64,000 nucleotides of DNA, taken from positions 15,462,091 to 15,526,090 of the forward strand of contig CM039467.1 of the NCBI GenBank assembly GCA_022414725.1, in the 5' to 3' direction. The notes below the pieces were generated by a model. The model was not told the DNA's origin and did no database searches. It saw nothing but the letters and a program-made list of their open reading frames with translations. The stretch's first letter is position 1; each line of letters begins with the position of its first letter. Source of the DNA: Microglena sp. YARC (taxonomy: Eukaryota > Chlorophyta > Chlorophyceae > Chlamydomonadales > Chlamydomonadaceae). The position numbers and the translations under genes are program-made. This document shows, one piece after another, positions 19,637 through 29,100 of this stretch.

Positions 19637-22600
19637 ACCCCAATCATAGCACGGTGCCCGTTTGGCCTTTGGCCACACCTATTGGGAGCTGGTTACATAA
19701 TGGTTTACACTTGAAGCCCCCCCCCATTCACACACCACCACCACCACCAAACCATTATCCGCCCCTCCCCCTTCCCTCCCGTTGGCCACACCTGTTTTGG
19801 ACTGGGTTGCAAAACGGTTTTCTCTGCAGTGCATGCAACTTCAAACATTGACGGATTTGCGATGGTCTCCCTTGTGCACCCACAAGCACACAAACACCAC
19901 CGTCCTCCCCCCCCCAGTTATCTCCACCCCCACCCAACCATGTACCCCCGCCCACAAACATACTCCCTAACTCTTCCTGACATATTTCCTGACTCCATCC
20001 CTTCCCCTACCCCAGCCATCCCACCATCCCCACCCTCTCCCCACTCTCATCCCTCCCTCCCTCCTACACGCACCGCCAGCACACACACTCCATATCTGCC
20101 TCCCTCCACTTCAGCTGTGGGCTTTGCCATAGCTGAAAGGCAAACGGGACGAAGAGCATCGACAACGTTTGCGCATCATCCGACTCCGCTAAAAGCATCG
20201 GACCTGCTTCCCTGCCACCTCAGCTGTGATCGATAGTCGACCCCACTGAAAAAGCTGAACCTGCGCAATCGCAACCTTTACATAACTATAGCATATTTTT
20301 AGCGAGCATGTATTCAGTTCAGCCGAAGAACAATCCTGTTAACCGCAACTGCTCCCGAAGTCAACTCGATCTGAGACTTGGAAACATCGCTAGGTTCATC
20401 CATTCAACTTTGCCGCGTGCTCGCTATAGCACAATGCACAGCGACGACATGTTTCTCGATGCAGTGGGAAGAAGTTGCAGTCAAATTGCTGATTTGAGAT
20501 GTTCGGTCAAGTTAGGGCGAGAATGCTCAGCGAGATTTTTCATTCGGTCAACTTTGATGCGTACTTGCTATGGCACAATGCGGAGCGACATGTTTCTCAA
20601 TGCAGTGGGAAGAATTTGCAGTCAAGTTTGTGACATGGGATGGATGCGATTCGGACATTTCTGACAGGTTGGCTGACTCACCACGTCACCTCCCGTTGTG
20701 CGCAGCGACAGGTCTCTTGACGCAAGGGAAAGGTCTTGCAGAGATACGGGGGGAAAAGCTTGTAGGAAGACGAACTGTAGCGCTACCGAAATCAGGTGGA
20801 TGAACTCAGGCGGGAAAAGGAGAAATCGGGCAGGATGCGCAACAGGTAGAATACGCAGGAGGCGAAGGTTGCATAAGGCAGAATTCGCAGGAGGCCAATC
20901 AGGCAGAAGTTGATGCAGGAGGGATTAAAAGCGGGAATTGGCTGAGCGGGAATTGGCTGGGCGGGAAATGGCTGGGCGGGAAGTCGGTTAAGTCGGTTAC
21001 GCGATGACACCACCACGACCACCACGACCATGATTTCTTTACATATATAGATAAATGTATGTGTGTATGTATGTATGTATGTATGTATGTATGTATGTAT
21101 GTATGTATGTTTGTATGTTACAGTCCAGGGGTAGGCCAAATAGGCTAAAGGGACTTGTCCAACCGTATAGGAATTAGATTTGAAAACAAAATGATTGATT
21201 TGAAAAAATATATTGATTTGAGAAACTATATTGATTTGAAAAAATAGATGTAAAAAAAACTGTACCTGTGACATGGGTCCAAGATGGTAGGGTCCAGTCG
21301 TGATATCTTTTGAGGCATTGGAATAGTGATCAAGTTGTTTGGCGGCACCATCGCAGCCATTTGTTCCAGCTGGCTGTGGCCCAGCTGGCCTCGATTACCC
21401 TCGCCCCAGGTGAACAGCGAGCCATCAGAGGCCAGTGCCATGGAGTGGGAGGTCCCAGCCGCAGCTGATACTATGCGGTAGCCCCTGTTGTGGATGGGGT
21501 GGTGGTATGTGCATTGTACCTTGGCGTCGTTGTGGTGGTGGTGGTGGTGGTGATATAAGTTGTAGTGGTGGTTGTGGTGGTGGTTGTGATCTTGGTTGTA
21601 GTGGTGGTGGTGGTGGTGGCGGTGTGTGTTTTATGCCATGGTGTCATACTGGTGGTGGTTTTGATCTTGGTTGCAGTGGTGGTTGAGGCCAGTGCCAATG
21701 AGTGGGAAGTCACGGCTGCAGCTGATATCAGGTGGTACCCCCTGTTGTGGATGGGGTGGTGGTGGTTGAGGCCAGTGCCATGGAGTGGGAAGTCCCGGCT
21801 GCAGCTGATATCAGGTGGTACCCCCTGTTGTGGATGGGATGGTGGTGGTTGTGTGTGCATTGTGCCTTGACGTCGTAGTGGTGATGGTTGTGATTTTGGT
21901 TGTAGACGTGGTTCCGGTAGTGGTGGTGTGTGTTATGCCATGGCATGATAGTGGTGGTGGTTGTGTGTGTGCATTGTGCCTTGGCGTCGTAGTGGTGGTG
22001 GTTGTGGTAGTGGTGGTGAGTGTGTTCTGCCATGGTGTCATAGTGGTGGTGGTTGTGATATTGGTTGTAGTGGTGGTTGTGATCTTGGTTGTAGTGGTGG
22101 TTGTGACCTTGGTTGTAGTGGTGGTTGTGATCTTGGTTGTAGTGGTGGTTGTGATCTTGGTTGTAGTGGTGGTTGTGATATTGGTTGTAGTGGTGGTTGT
22201 GATATTGGTTGTAGTGGTGGTTGTGATCTTGGTTGTAGTGGTGGTTGTGATATTGGTTGTAGTGGTGGTTGTGATCTTGGTTGTAGTGGTGGTTCTCATC
22301 TTGGTTGTAGTGGTGGTTGTGATCTTGGTTGTAGTGGTGGTTGTGATCTTGGTTTTAGTGGTGGTTGTGATCTTGGTTGTAGTGGTGGTTGTGATCTTGG
22401 TTGTAGTGGTGGTTGTGATCTTGGTTGTAGTGGTGGTTGTGATCTTGGTTTTAGTGGTGGTTGTGATATTGGTTGTAGTGGTGGTTGAGGCCAGTGCCAT
22501 ATAATGCGAGTCCTTATGGAAAGATGAGATAGGGAACAGATTTTAAGGTTCTAGGAATCGAGCTTTGGGAAGATTGTGCATGGTTGGTTACAGGCCAATG

Positions 22601-23171
22601 GGGTGAAAATCCATTAACCCTGAATTTCCTTTAAAGTTATTAGAATCTGATTTCGCATGGGCAAATTTGCCCATACAAGGATATATATTTGTTTATAAGA
22701 TGGGGGTTCCAAATGGGCCCACCCCACCCTTTCGGGCTCTGCCCTTAAGGGCATTGGGGGGAGGAGAATAATAGCTATAAAGAAAAGACTCAGGTAAAAA
22801 ACAATGAGGTAAAAAATAAAAACTAAGTGCAAGCAAACGGGCTGGCCCCCTCAACCTCATGCCGTGTGATAAGGCGTGCTATTTATACATTAAATTGGTG
22901 AGTTGGTGGTTGGCCCCAGTGCAAGCAAATGGGCTGCCCCCCTCAACCGCACGCCTCGTAAAAAGGCGCACCATTTCTTTATTTTATTATTTATTTATTC
23001 ATGGTAGTGCCCCACTCACTCTAAGTTTTGCACCATCTGTAAGCGAAAGTGCTCTTCCAAATTTACCAGCCCCAGCTGTCCGTGGTAACTCTTCCCACAG
23101 CTCCACAATGTTCCCGCTTCACCTATCGCTAAAGTGTGATTAGCTCCACAAGTCACCGATACGATACGAAC
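13945..23171 (-). CDS. RCC1-repeat (regulator of chromosome condensation-like) protein, last three exons
   Basis: Exons 23171-23020, 21484-21266 and 14545-13945 join in matching phases (split Glu and Arg codons) into 323 residues plus stop. RCC1 repeats form seven-bladed propellers; members act as Ran exchange factors, HERC-type ligase domains or other binding modules, so the exact role is open. About five repeats are visible: GANHTLAIGEAG...YHGQLGL (9-35), GTSHSMALASDGSLFTWGEG NRGQLG (second exon), GSYHSMALTVGG...GCLGLG, GTFHSVALVSNRG...AWGQLGQG and GEHHTVAVNNMGGLYLWGRG DYGQLGLG (third exon). The end is basic and Cys-containing (RNKRCQPC...KKQCKC). Upstream exons are missing: a TATGTTGG array of 11 kb begins 14 bp before the first visible exon, so the 5' part lies beyond it or in the gap. 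Confidence 0.9.
14600..14795 (-). mobile_element. Family A-related TIR element in RCC1 intron
   Basis: Left AGCAGCTTCTTGGCAGCTCC and right GGGGAGCTGCATAGAAGCTG CTGC with CAGCTGAAAAGAAAA form inverted ends. Its interior (AGGCAGCTGATTATGCCAGC, TTCAAGGTGC) matches the inner part of 5701-5946. Confidence 0.65.
14872..15050. repeat. Three-copy tandem repeat of about 60 bp
   Basis: Each unit reads TTCCCC-ATGT-ACACCTGA-CATATGGCAGCCC with AAATGTTTTT-CC. RCC1 intron, non-coding. Confidence 0.75.
15072..15136 (+). other. tRNA-like remnant (possible tRNA pseudogene or SINE fragment)
   Basis: A box-like TTAGCTCACAGAC is followed by AATCCAGAGGTCGGCAGTTC and GAATC, a B box, then TCACTAGGTCA and a T run resembling a Pol III terminator. 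No 5' acceptor strand pairs with CTAGGTC and the anticodon loop lacks the conserved T33, so it is not a functional tRNA. Confidence 0.35.
15270..15410 (+). repeat. Family E dispersed repeat
   Basis: Contains AAAAAGCTACAAAAGGCTAT, GCTGTCCCTGGAGGAGGCCT and AACCCACTTTGAGATTTG. Other copies are at 17741-17905 and 59314-59515. Confidence 0.7.
15829..16045 (+). repeat. Family D dispersed repeat
   Basis: ACAAGTCCTTTGCAGCATCG to GACTCCGCCAAAAAAA, with GAGACAGTTGGCTGACGTGT and GGTCGGACAGACGGACAACA inside. Full-length copy. Confidence 0.65.
16048..16170. repeat. Two-copy tandem repeat of about 75 bp
   Basis: Both copies carry AGCCATTTGGCTGGGGT and AGGGTGCGGTACACCCA-AGACCTGA. The AGCCATTTGGCT motif is itself a near-palindrome. 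Confidence 0.75.
16328..16455. repeat. Two-copy tandem repeat of 60 bp
   Basis: CCTTCAA-CTCACGCCATGTG GCAAGGCGTA, AATTTTCAATTTTGTAATAG and GTTGGTT, twice. A related CTCA-GCC-TGTG-AAGGCG motif is duplicated at 22840-22970. Confidence 0.8.
16497..16725. repeat. 18-bp minisatellite followed by (CAAG)n
   Basis: The unit GGGAAGGATGTACAAAGA is repeated about eight times (16497-16640), then a CAAG/CGAGCAAG microsatellite to 16725. Because 18 is a multiple of three, all frames stay open; the long overlapping frames here are artefacts. Confidence 0.85.
16860..17590. repeat. Tandem array, about 115-125-bp unit, five to six copies
   Basis: Each unit has TTCTGCTAGCAGCTTTGGGG TCT, CCCAAAAGACTCTAACCCCC, AAAGCACCCCCTAAACACGC AGG and TATAATTTCATCACATTCCC. 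The last unit is expanded with a CACATTCCCCACAT sub-repeat. RCC1 intron. Confidence 0.82.
17741..17960 (+). repeat. Family E dispersed repeat joined to a (TATG)n microsatellite
   Basis: Starts with the palindrome CGCTATATATAGCG, then TTGACCCCATTTGG, GCTGTCCCTGGAGGAGG and ACCCACTTTCAGATTTG. It passes directly into about 14 copies of TATG (17905-17960), followed by CTAGTACGGTAGCC-GTGTGG, which is also found at 19545-19572. Confidence 0.72.
18058..18400. repeat. C-rich low-complexity DNA
   Basis: A run of about 22 C, then CCCC/CACA/CTCC-rich sequence. Long proline- and serine-rich open frames in three registers are composition artefacts. Confidence 0.7.
18883..19107 (-). pseudogene. Arg-rich open frame, possible transposon-derived fragment
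   Basis: A 75-codon frame with an Arg/Ala/Glu-rich pattern (SKRACQSKPDREIANKRRRD, ARAARSEE, RSQERATVPEEE). Such basic heptad-like repeats occur near the N-termini of some Helitron-type and other mobile-element proteins, but no catalytic motif is present and the resemblance is only compositional. It lies within the large RCC1 intron. Confidence 0.25.
19395..19660 (+). repeat. (ACCACG)n / (TATG)n / poly-C composite microsatellite
   Basis: CACCACGACCACCACGACCA, then ATGATTTCTTTATATAT and a (TATG) run to 19545, then CTAGTACGGTAGCCATGTGG, then C runs and CACACA. The left part recurs at 21007-21115; the right part matches 17945-18080. Confidence 0.8.
19661..20110. repeat. C- and CA-rich low-complexity DNA
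   Basis: Two diverged GTTGGCCACACCTRTT-type segments (19669, 19785) separate CCACCACCA and CCCTCCC-rich stretches. No gene. Confidence 0.6.
20355..20640. repeat. Two-copy tandem repeat of about 130 bp
   Basis: Both halves contain TTCATYCRKTCAACTTTG, GCTATRGCACAATGC, GACATGTTTCTC-ATGCAGTG and GGAAGAA-TTGCAGTCAA. The 118-codon frame across it is a repeat translation with no recognised domain. Confidence 0.65.
21007..21170 (+). repeat. Composite (CCACGA)/(TATG)n microsatellite joined to family F
   Basis: CACCACGACCACCACGACCA, ATGATTTCTTTACATATATA, a TATG run (21055-21115), then CAGTCCAGGGGTAGGCCAAA, TAGGCTAAAGGGACTTGTCC. The inverted equivalent is at 45833-45937. Confidence 0.75.
21266..21484 (-). 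CDS. RCC1-repeat protein, penultimate exon
   Basis: Acceptor CCACAACAG|GGGCT, donor CACAG|GTACAG. The 219 bases encode GYRIVSAAAGTSHSMALASD, then LFTWGEGNRGQLGHS. Its first 55 or so bases are copied in the intron just upstream (21687-21741, 21768-21824). Confidence 0.92.
21485..22510 (-). repeat. Minisatellite with embedded partial exon copies upstream of the RCC1 penultimate exon
   Basis: A 24-bp unit (GTGGTGGTTGTGATCTTGGT TGTA on the plus strand) is repeated about 18 times at 22040-22488, with related GGT-rich sequence to 21495. Embedded are two partial copies of the exon's 5' end with the acceptor context (21687-21741 and 21768-21824) and a trace at 22487-22500. Each would still encode SAAA/SAAV-type sequence followed by TSHS-MALAS. 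Long frames on both strands (e.g. 229 codons) exist only because the unit is a multiple of three. Confidence 0.87.
22840..22970. repeat. Two-copy repeat
   Basis: GTGCAAGCAAACGGGCTG-CCCCTCAAC, then CGCC-YGT-AAGGCG, twice at about 85-bp spacing. It lies in the short intron after the first visible RCC1 exon. Confidence 0.65.
23020..23171 (-). CDS. RCC1-repeat protein, first visible exon
   Basis: Acceptor TTCTGCACAG|GTTCG, donor TTAGA|GTGAGT. The 152 bases encode 50 residues plus two bases of a Glu codon, with VRIVSVTCGANHTLAIGEAG and YHGQLGL forming one RCC1 repeat. It is too short an exon to be picked out by ORF length. Confidence 0.88.
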
Positions 23172-23184
23172 CTGTGCAGAATTT

Positions 23185-26100
23185 GGTATGTTGGTATGTT
23201 GGTATATGTTGTATGTATGTTTGGTATGTTGGTATGTTGTATGTTGTATGTTATGTTGTATGTATGTTGTTATGTACGTTGGTATTGTATGTATGTTGTA
23301 TGTTTGTATGTATGTTGTATGTATGTTGGGTATGTTGGTATGTTGGTATGTTGGTATGTTGGTCTTGTATGTTGTATGTATGTATGTATGTTGGTATGTT
23401 GGTATTGAAGTATGTATGTAGTATGTTGGTATGTTGTATGTTGGTATGTATGTTGTATGTATGTTGGTATGTTGGTATGTTGGTATGTTGGTATGTTGGT
23501 ATGTTGGTAGGTATGTTGGTATGTTATGTATGTTGGTAGTTGTATGTGGTATTTGTATGTATGTTGTATGTTGGTATTTGGTATGTTGGTATGTTGTATG
23601 TATGGTATGTTTGGTAGGTATGTTGGTATGTTGGTATGTATGTTGTAATGTATGTTGGTATGTGTATGTTTATGTTGGTATGTTGTATGTTGTATGTTGG
23701 TATGTTGGTATGTAGTATTATGTTGGTATGGTTGGCTATGTTGGTATGTTGGTATGTATGTTGTATGTTGTATGTTGTATGTATGTATGTTGTATGTATG
23801 TTGTCCATGATGTTGGTATGTTGGTATATTGTTCGGTATGATGTAGTGTATGTATGTTTGCGTATGTTGGTATGTTGGTATGTTGGTATGTTTGGGTATG
23901 GTATGTGGTACGGTTGGAGTATGTTGGTATGTTGGTATGTGGTATGTAATGTTTGATAGGGTGTATGTTGGTATGTAATAGTGGTATGTTGGAGGATATG
24001 TTGGTATGAATTGGTAATGCGTATGTTGGGTGTATGGTAATGTATGTTGGTATGTTGGTAATGTTGGTTGTATGTGGTTGGTATGTTGGTATTTGTTGTA
24101 TGGTATGTATGTTGTATGTATGTATGTTGTATGATTGGTATGTTTGTATATGTTTGTTGGGTATGTTGTATGTATGTATGTATGTATGTTGGTATGTTGG
24201 TATGTATGTATGTTGTAAATGTGTATGTTGTATGTATGTGTGGTATGTTGGTATGTTGGTATGTATTATGTTTTGGTATGTATTTTGGGTATGTTGTATG
24301 TATGTTGTATGTATGTTGGTATGTTGTATGTTAGTGTTGTATGTATGTTGTATGTATGTTGTTGGGGTATGTATGTTGTACTGTTGTATTTGGTACGTAT
24401 GTTGTTGTATGTGCTGGTACTGTTGTAGTATGTTGTATGTATGGATGGTATGTAATGTTGCGTATGTTGGGGTGATTGGGTACGTATGTTGTATGCTATG
24501 TATGATATGTTGGTATGCTGGTATGTTGTATGTTGTATGTTGTATTGTATGTAATGTTGGTGTGGTAGTATGCTTGTTGTATTGTTGTATGTATGTATGT
24601 TGGTATGGTGTTGTGGTATGTGTATGTTGGTATGTTGTGTGCGATGTATGTTGTATGCTATGTTCGGTATGTTTTTGCATTGTTGTATGTATGTATATGT
24701 ATGTTGGTATTGGTATGTTGTAATGTATGTATGTTGGTATGTATGTATGTTGGTATGTATGTTTTGTATGTATGTTGGTATGTTGTATGTATGTATGTAT
24801 GTTGGTATGTTGGTATGTGGTCGATGTTTGGTTTGCTGTTGTATGTCGGTATTGTTACTGTTGTCAATGTTGGTAAGTTGGTATGTTGGTATGTAATGTT
24901 AGTATGTTTGTTGTATGTATGTCGGTATGTTGGTATGTATATGGTATGCTTGGTATGTTTGGTAATGTTGTATGTTGGTATGTTGGTCAAGGGGGGGGGG
25001 GGGGTGGGGGGGGGGGGGGGGGGGGGTGTATGTTGTATGTATGTTTGGTATGTTGGTATGTTTGGTATGTTGGTACATGTATGGTATGTTGTTGTTTGGT
25101 ATGTTGGTATGGTATGTGGTGTGTATGTTGGTATGTTGTGTATGTGTTGTATGTATGTTGGTATGTATGTTGGTATGTTGTATTGTATCTTATGTTGGTA
25201 TGTCATGTTGTTGTATGTTTGTATGTATGTATGTTGGTAGTTGTATGTTGGTATGTATGTTTGTATGATTGGTATGTTTGTATGTTGTATGGTACGTATG
25301 TATGTATGTTGTTGGTATGTATGTTGTATGTATGTTCGGTTATGTTTGTATGTTGTTTGTTGGTATGTTGGGTATGTTGTTGGTATGTGTATTTTGGTAT
25401 GTTTGGTAAATGTTATGTATGTATGTTGGTATGTTGTACTGTATGTATGTAGTGGTTTTTGGTATGTGGTATGTTGTATGGTTGGTATGTGTTGGTATGT
25501 ATGTAATGTATGTTGTAGTTGTTGTATGTTGTTGGTATGTTGGTATGTTGTATGTATGTTGGTATGTGGTTTGTTGGGTGTATGTTGGTAATGTTGGTAT
25601 GTTGTGTATGATGTTGGTATGTTGTTGTTTGTATGTGGTTATGGTAATGGTTTGTATTATGTATGTATTTGGTATGTTTGGTTTGTTGTGTATGTATGTT
25701 GTATGTATGTTGTATGTTCGGTATGTTGGTATGTTGTATGTATGTGGTATGTTGGTATGTATGTATGTTAGGTATGATTGGGTATGTTGGTATGTGTTGG
25801 TATGTTGTATGTATTTGGTAAATGTATGTTGGTATGATTGTATGTTGGTTGTATGTGTTGGTATGTTGGTATGTTGTAAATGTATGTTGTATGGTTGTAT
25901 GTATGAGTTATTACTGATTGGTATGTTGTATGTACCTGGTTGTATGATGTTGGCTATTATGTAAGGTATGTTTGTATGTTGTCGGTAATGTTGGTATGGT
26001 TGGCTAGTATGTAGGTATGTTTGGTATGGTGTTGGTATGTGGTATGTTGGTGTATGTTGTATGTTAGTTGGTATTGTGGTATGTTTGGTATGTATGTTGG

Positions 26101-29100
26101 ATGTATGTTGGTATTTGTATATATTTTGTATGTATGTGGTATGTTGGTATGTATGTTGGTAGTATGGTGAGTATGTTGTATGTATGTTGTTGTTATGTTG
26201 GTATGTTGGTATGTTGTAGATTGTATGCCTTCAGTGACATTCCTTTATTGTTTTGTGTATCGATAATGTTGGTATGTTGGTATGTTGTATGTTTAATGTA
26301 TGGTATGTTGTATGTGGCATGTATGTTGGTATGTATGGTTGGTATGTATGTTGTATGTTGGTATTGCTGTATGTTGTATGTATGATGTATGTTGTATGTA
26401 TGTTGGTATGTTTGGTATGTTGTATGTTGCTATGTATGTGATGTATTGGGTAATGTATGGTTGCATGTATGTTATGTTGTATGTATTGCGTATGTTATGT
26501 TGTAATGTTGTTGTATGGTTGGGTATGTTTGGTATGTTGTAGTATGTTGGATGTTATGTTGGTATGTTGTATGGGGTATTTGGTATGTTGGGGTATGTTG
26601 TATGTTTGATATTTTGGTTGGTATGTTGGTATGTTTGGTATGTTGTATGTTGTGTATGGTATGCTTGTATCTTGTATGTAGGTTCATGTTGTATGTATGT
26701 GTAGTATGTATGTATGTTGGTATGGTAGGATGTTGGTGTTGGTTTGTTGGTATGTGGTTGTGTACTGTTTGGCTTATGTTAATGTTGCTATGTATTATGT
26801 ATGTATATGTTGGTATGTTGTATGTATGTTGGTATGTTGTATGTATTGTTTGTTATGTATCGTTTGTATGTGTTAAATGTTGTATGTTGGTATGGTATGT
26901 GGTATTGTTGTATGGTATCTTGTATGTTGTATGTTGGTAAGTATCGTTGTATGTATGTAGGGTATGTATGAGTATGTAATTGTTGGGGTGTAATGGGGTA
27001 TGTGTGTTGGTCTTTGGTAATTTGGTAATGTGTATTGTACTGTTTGTTGGCTATGTTGTATGGGTATGGCTATGGTTGGTTCCCAAGTATGTAGGTTGTT
27101 GTATGTTGGTGATTGTATGTTGGTATGTTATGTTGGGTTGTTTGGTATGTTGGTATTTGTATGTATGTTGGGTACGTATGTTAATGTTGGTACTGCTTGT
27201 ATGGTGGTATGTTGGAATGTTGTATGTAATGTTGGTATGTTGCATGTAGTTGTATGTATTTGCTATGTTGGAATGTGGTAATGTTGCGTATGTTGTATGT
27301 TGGTATGTAGTGTTTGGTATCGTTATTGTTGGTATGTTGTATGTTGTATGGCTATGTAATGTTGGGTATGCGTATGGTATTTGTAGTATGTATTGTTGTA
27401 TTGTGGTGATGTTGGTATGTTGTATGTATTTGTAATGTGGTAGGTATGTTGGTTTGGTATGGTATGTATGTTGGTATGGTAGCGTATGTTGGGTTTAATG
27501 TTTATGTATGTTGGTTAGTATGTTGTAGTGGATGTATGTTGGTATGTTGGCATGTGTATGTATGTGTAATGTTGTAGGTTATGTTTGGTATGGTGTATGT
27601 TGTATGCAATGTTGTTGTATGTATGTGTATGTATGTGGTATGTAGTATGTTTGGTATGTATGTGGATGTATGTTGTAGGTTGGTATTGTATGTTGTATGT
27701 TATGTATGGTTGCGGTAATGTATGTTGTAGTGTTGGTAATGTTTGGTATTGGAAGTTGTATGTATGATGTATGTTTTTGGTAGTGTTGTAGTGCATGGCT
27801 GTATGTGTTATGTATGTTGGTTCGCGGGAACTATCGATTGGAGGTTGCTAGGTATGTTTGGGTATTAGGTATGTACTTTTGGTAATGTGTTGGTATACTG
27901 TTTTGTATGTTGGTATGTTGGATTGTATGATTTGGTATTGGTTGGTATGTTGTATTTGCGGCTATGGGTTTGATTGGGAATGTTGGTAAGTTGTAACTGT
28001 TGGTATGGTTAGTTACTTGTTGTGTGTGTTCATGTATGTTCGTATGCTAGTTGGGCTATGAGTTGGTATGGGTTCGTATGGTAATGTTGTATGTATGTAG
28101 GTGGGTTGGTGTTTGTTTAGTCATATATTGTTGAGTCATAATCTGAATAGAACTGTTGTATGCGTTGGTATGTTGTATGTGTTGGCCTATGTTGGGTATG
28201 TTGGTAAATGTCTTGTATGCTCTGGCATGTATGTATGTTGTCGTATGTTGGTATTGGTATGTTGGTATGTTGGTTTTATGTGTATGTATGTTGTATGTAT
28301 GTTATTTTGGGTATGTTGGTTATGTTGGTTGTGGTATGTTGTATGTTGGTATGAATTCTATGTTGGTATTTTAGGTAAGTTGTATGTTGGTAGTATGTTG
28401 GTATGTAGTATGTTTGTATGTATGTTGGTATGTTGGTATGTAGTATGTATAAGTCCTCACGTATGTTGTACATTCGATAAGTTGGAGCGTATGCCTGGCC
28501 TTTGTGGTCATGTGGATCTGAAGGATTATGTCGCTCTGTATGTATGTTGTATGTTGGTTATGTTGTATGTTGTATGTATGTGTATGTATGTATGTATGTT
28601 GGTTGTTGGTTTAGTTGTATCGTAGTTGGTATGGTATGCTATGTCGTATGTGGTATGTATGATGTATGTATGTTGGTATGTTGGTTATGTTGTATGTATG
28701 TGGTATGTTCGGTAATGTCGAGCAGGGGTGTGTATGTGCCACAGGCTCAAGTGTCATAGTTCGTGTCGTATGTGGCAGTATTGTCTCGTATGTTGGTAGG
28801 TTGTATGGGTTGTATGGTATGGGGATTGTCATGTTCAAGGCAGAACAATAATGTTGGGGTAATGTTGCGTAAGTGCAGGTAGAGTTAGATATTGTGGAAT
28901 ATGTTGTAATAACTGGCAATTATGTTGCTAATGTATGTTACATACGGGATAAAAGTGTATGTAGGGTATGGTTTGGTTCGGTATGTTCAGCAATATGTGG
29001 TCGGTCCGCAATCATGTTGGTATGTTCGGTTATGTTAGTGTGGTAGTGTTGAGGTAATGTGAAGCGTATGGGTATGGTCTGGGATTTAGTGTGGTATGTA

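Noticed and set aside
20308..20664. 118-codon frame
   Set aside because: Spans a two-copy tandem repeat; no domain and no splice support.
21811..22504. 229-codon frames (poly-Thr on minus, Val-rich on plus)
   Set aside because: Products of a 24-bp GT-rich repeat; both strands are open over the same span.
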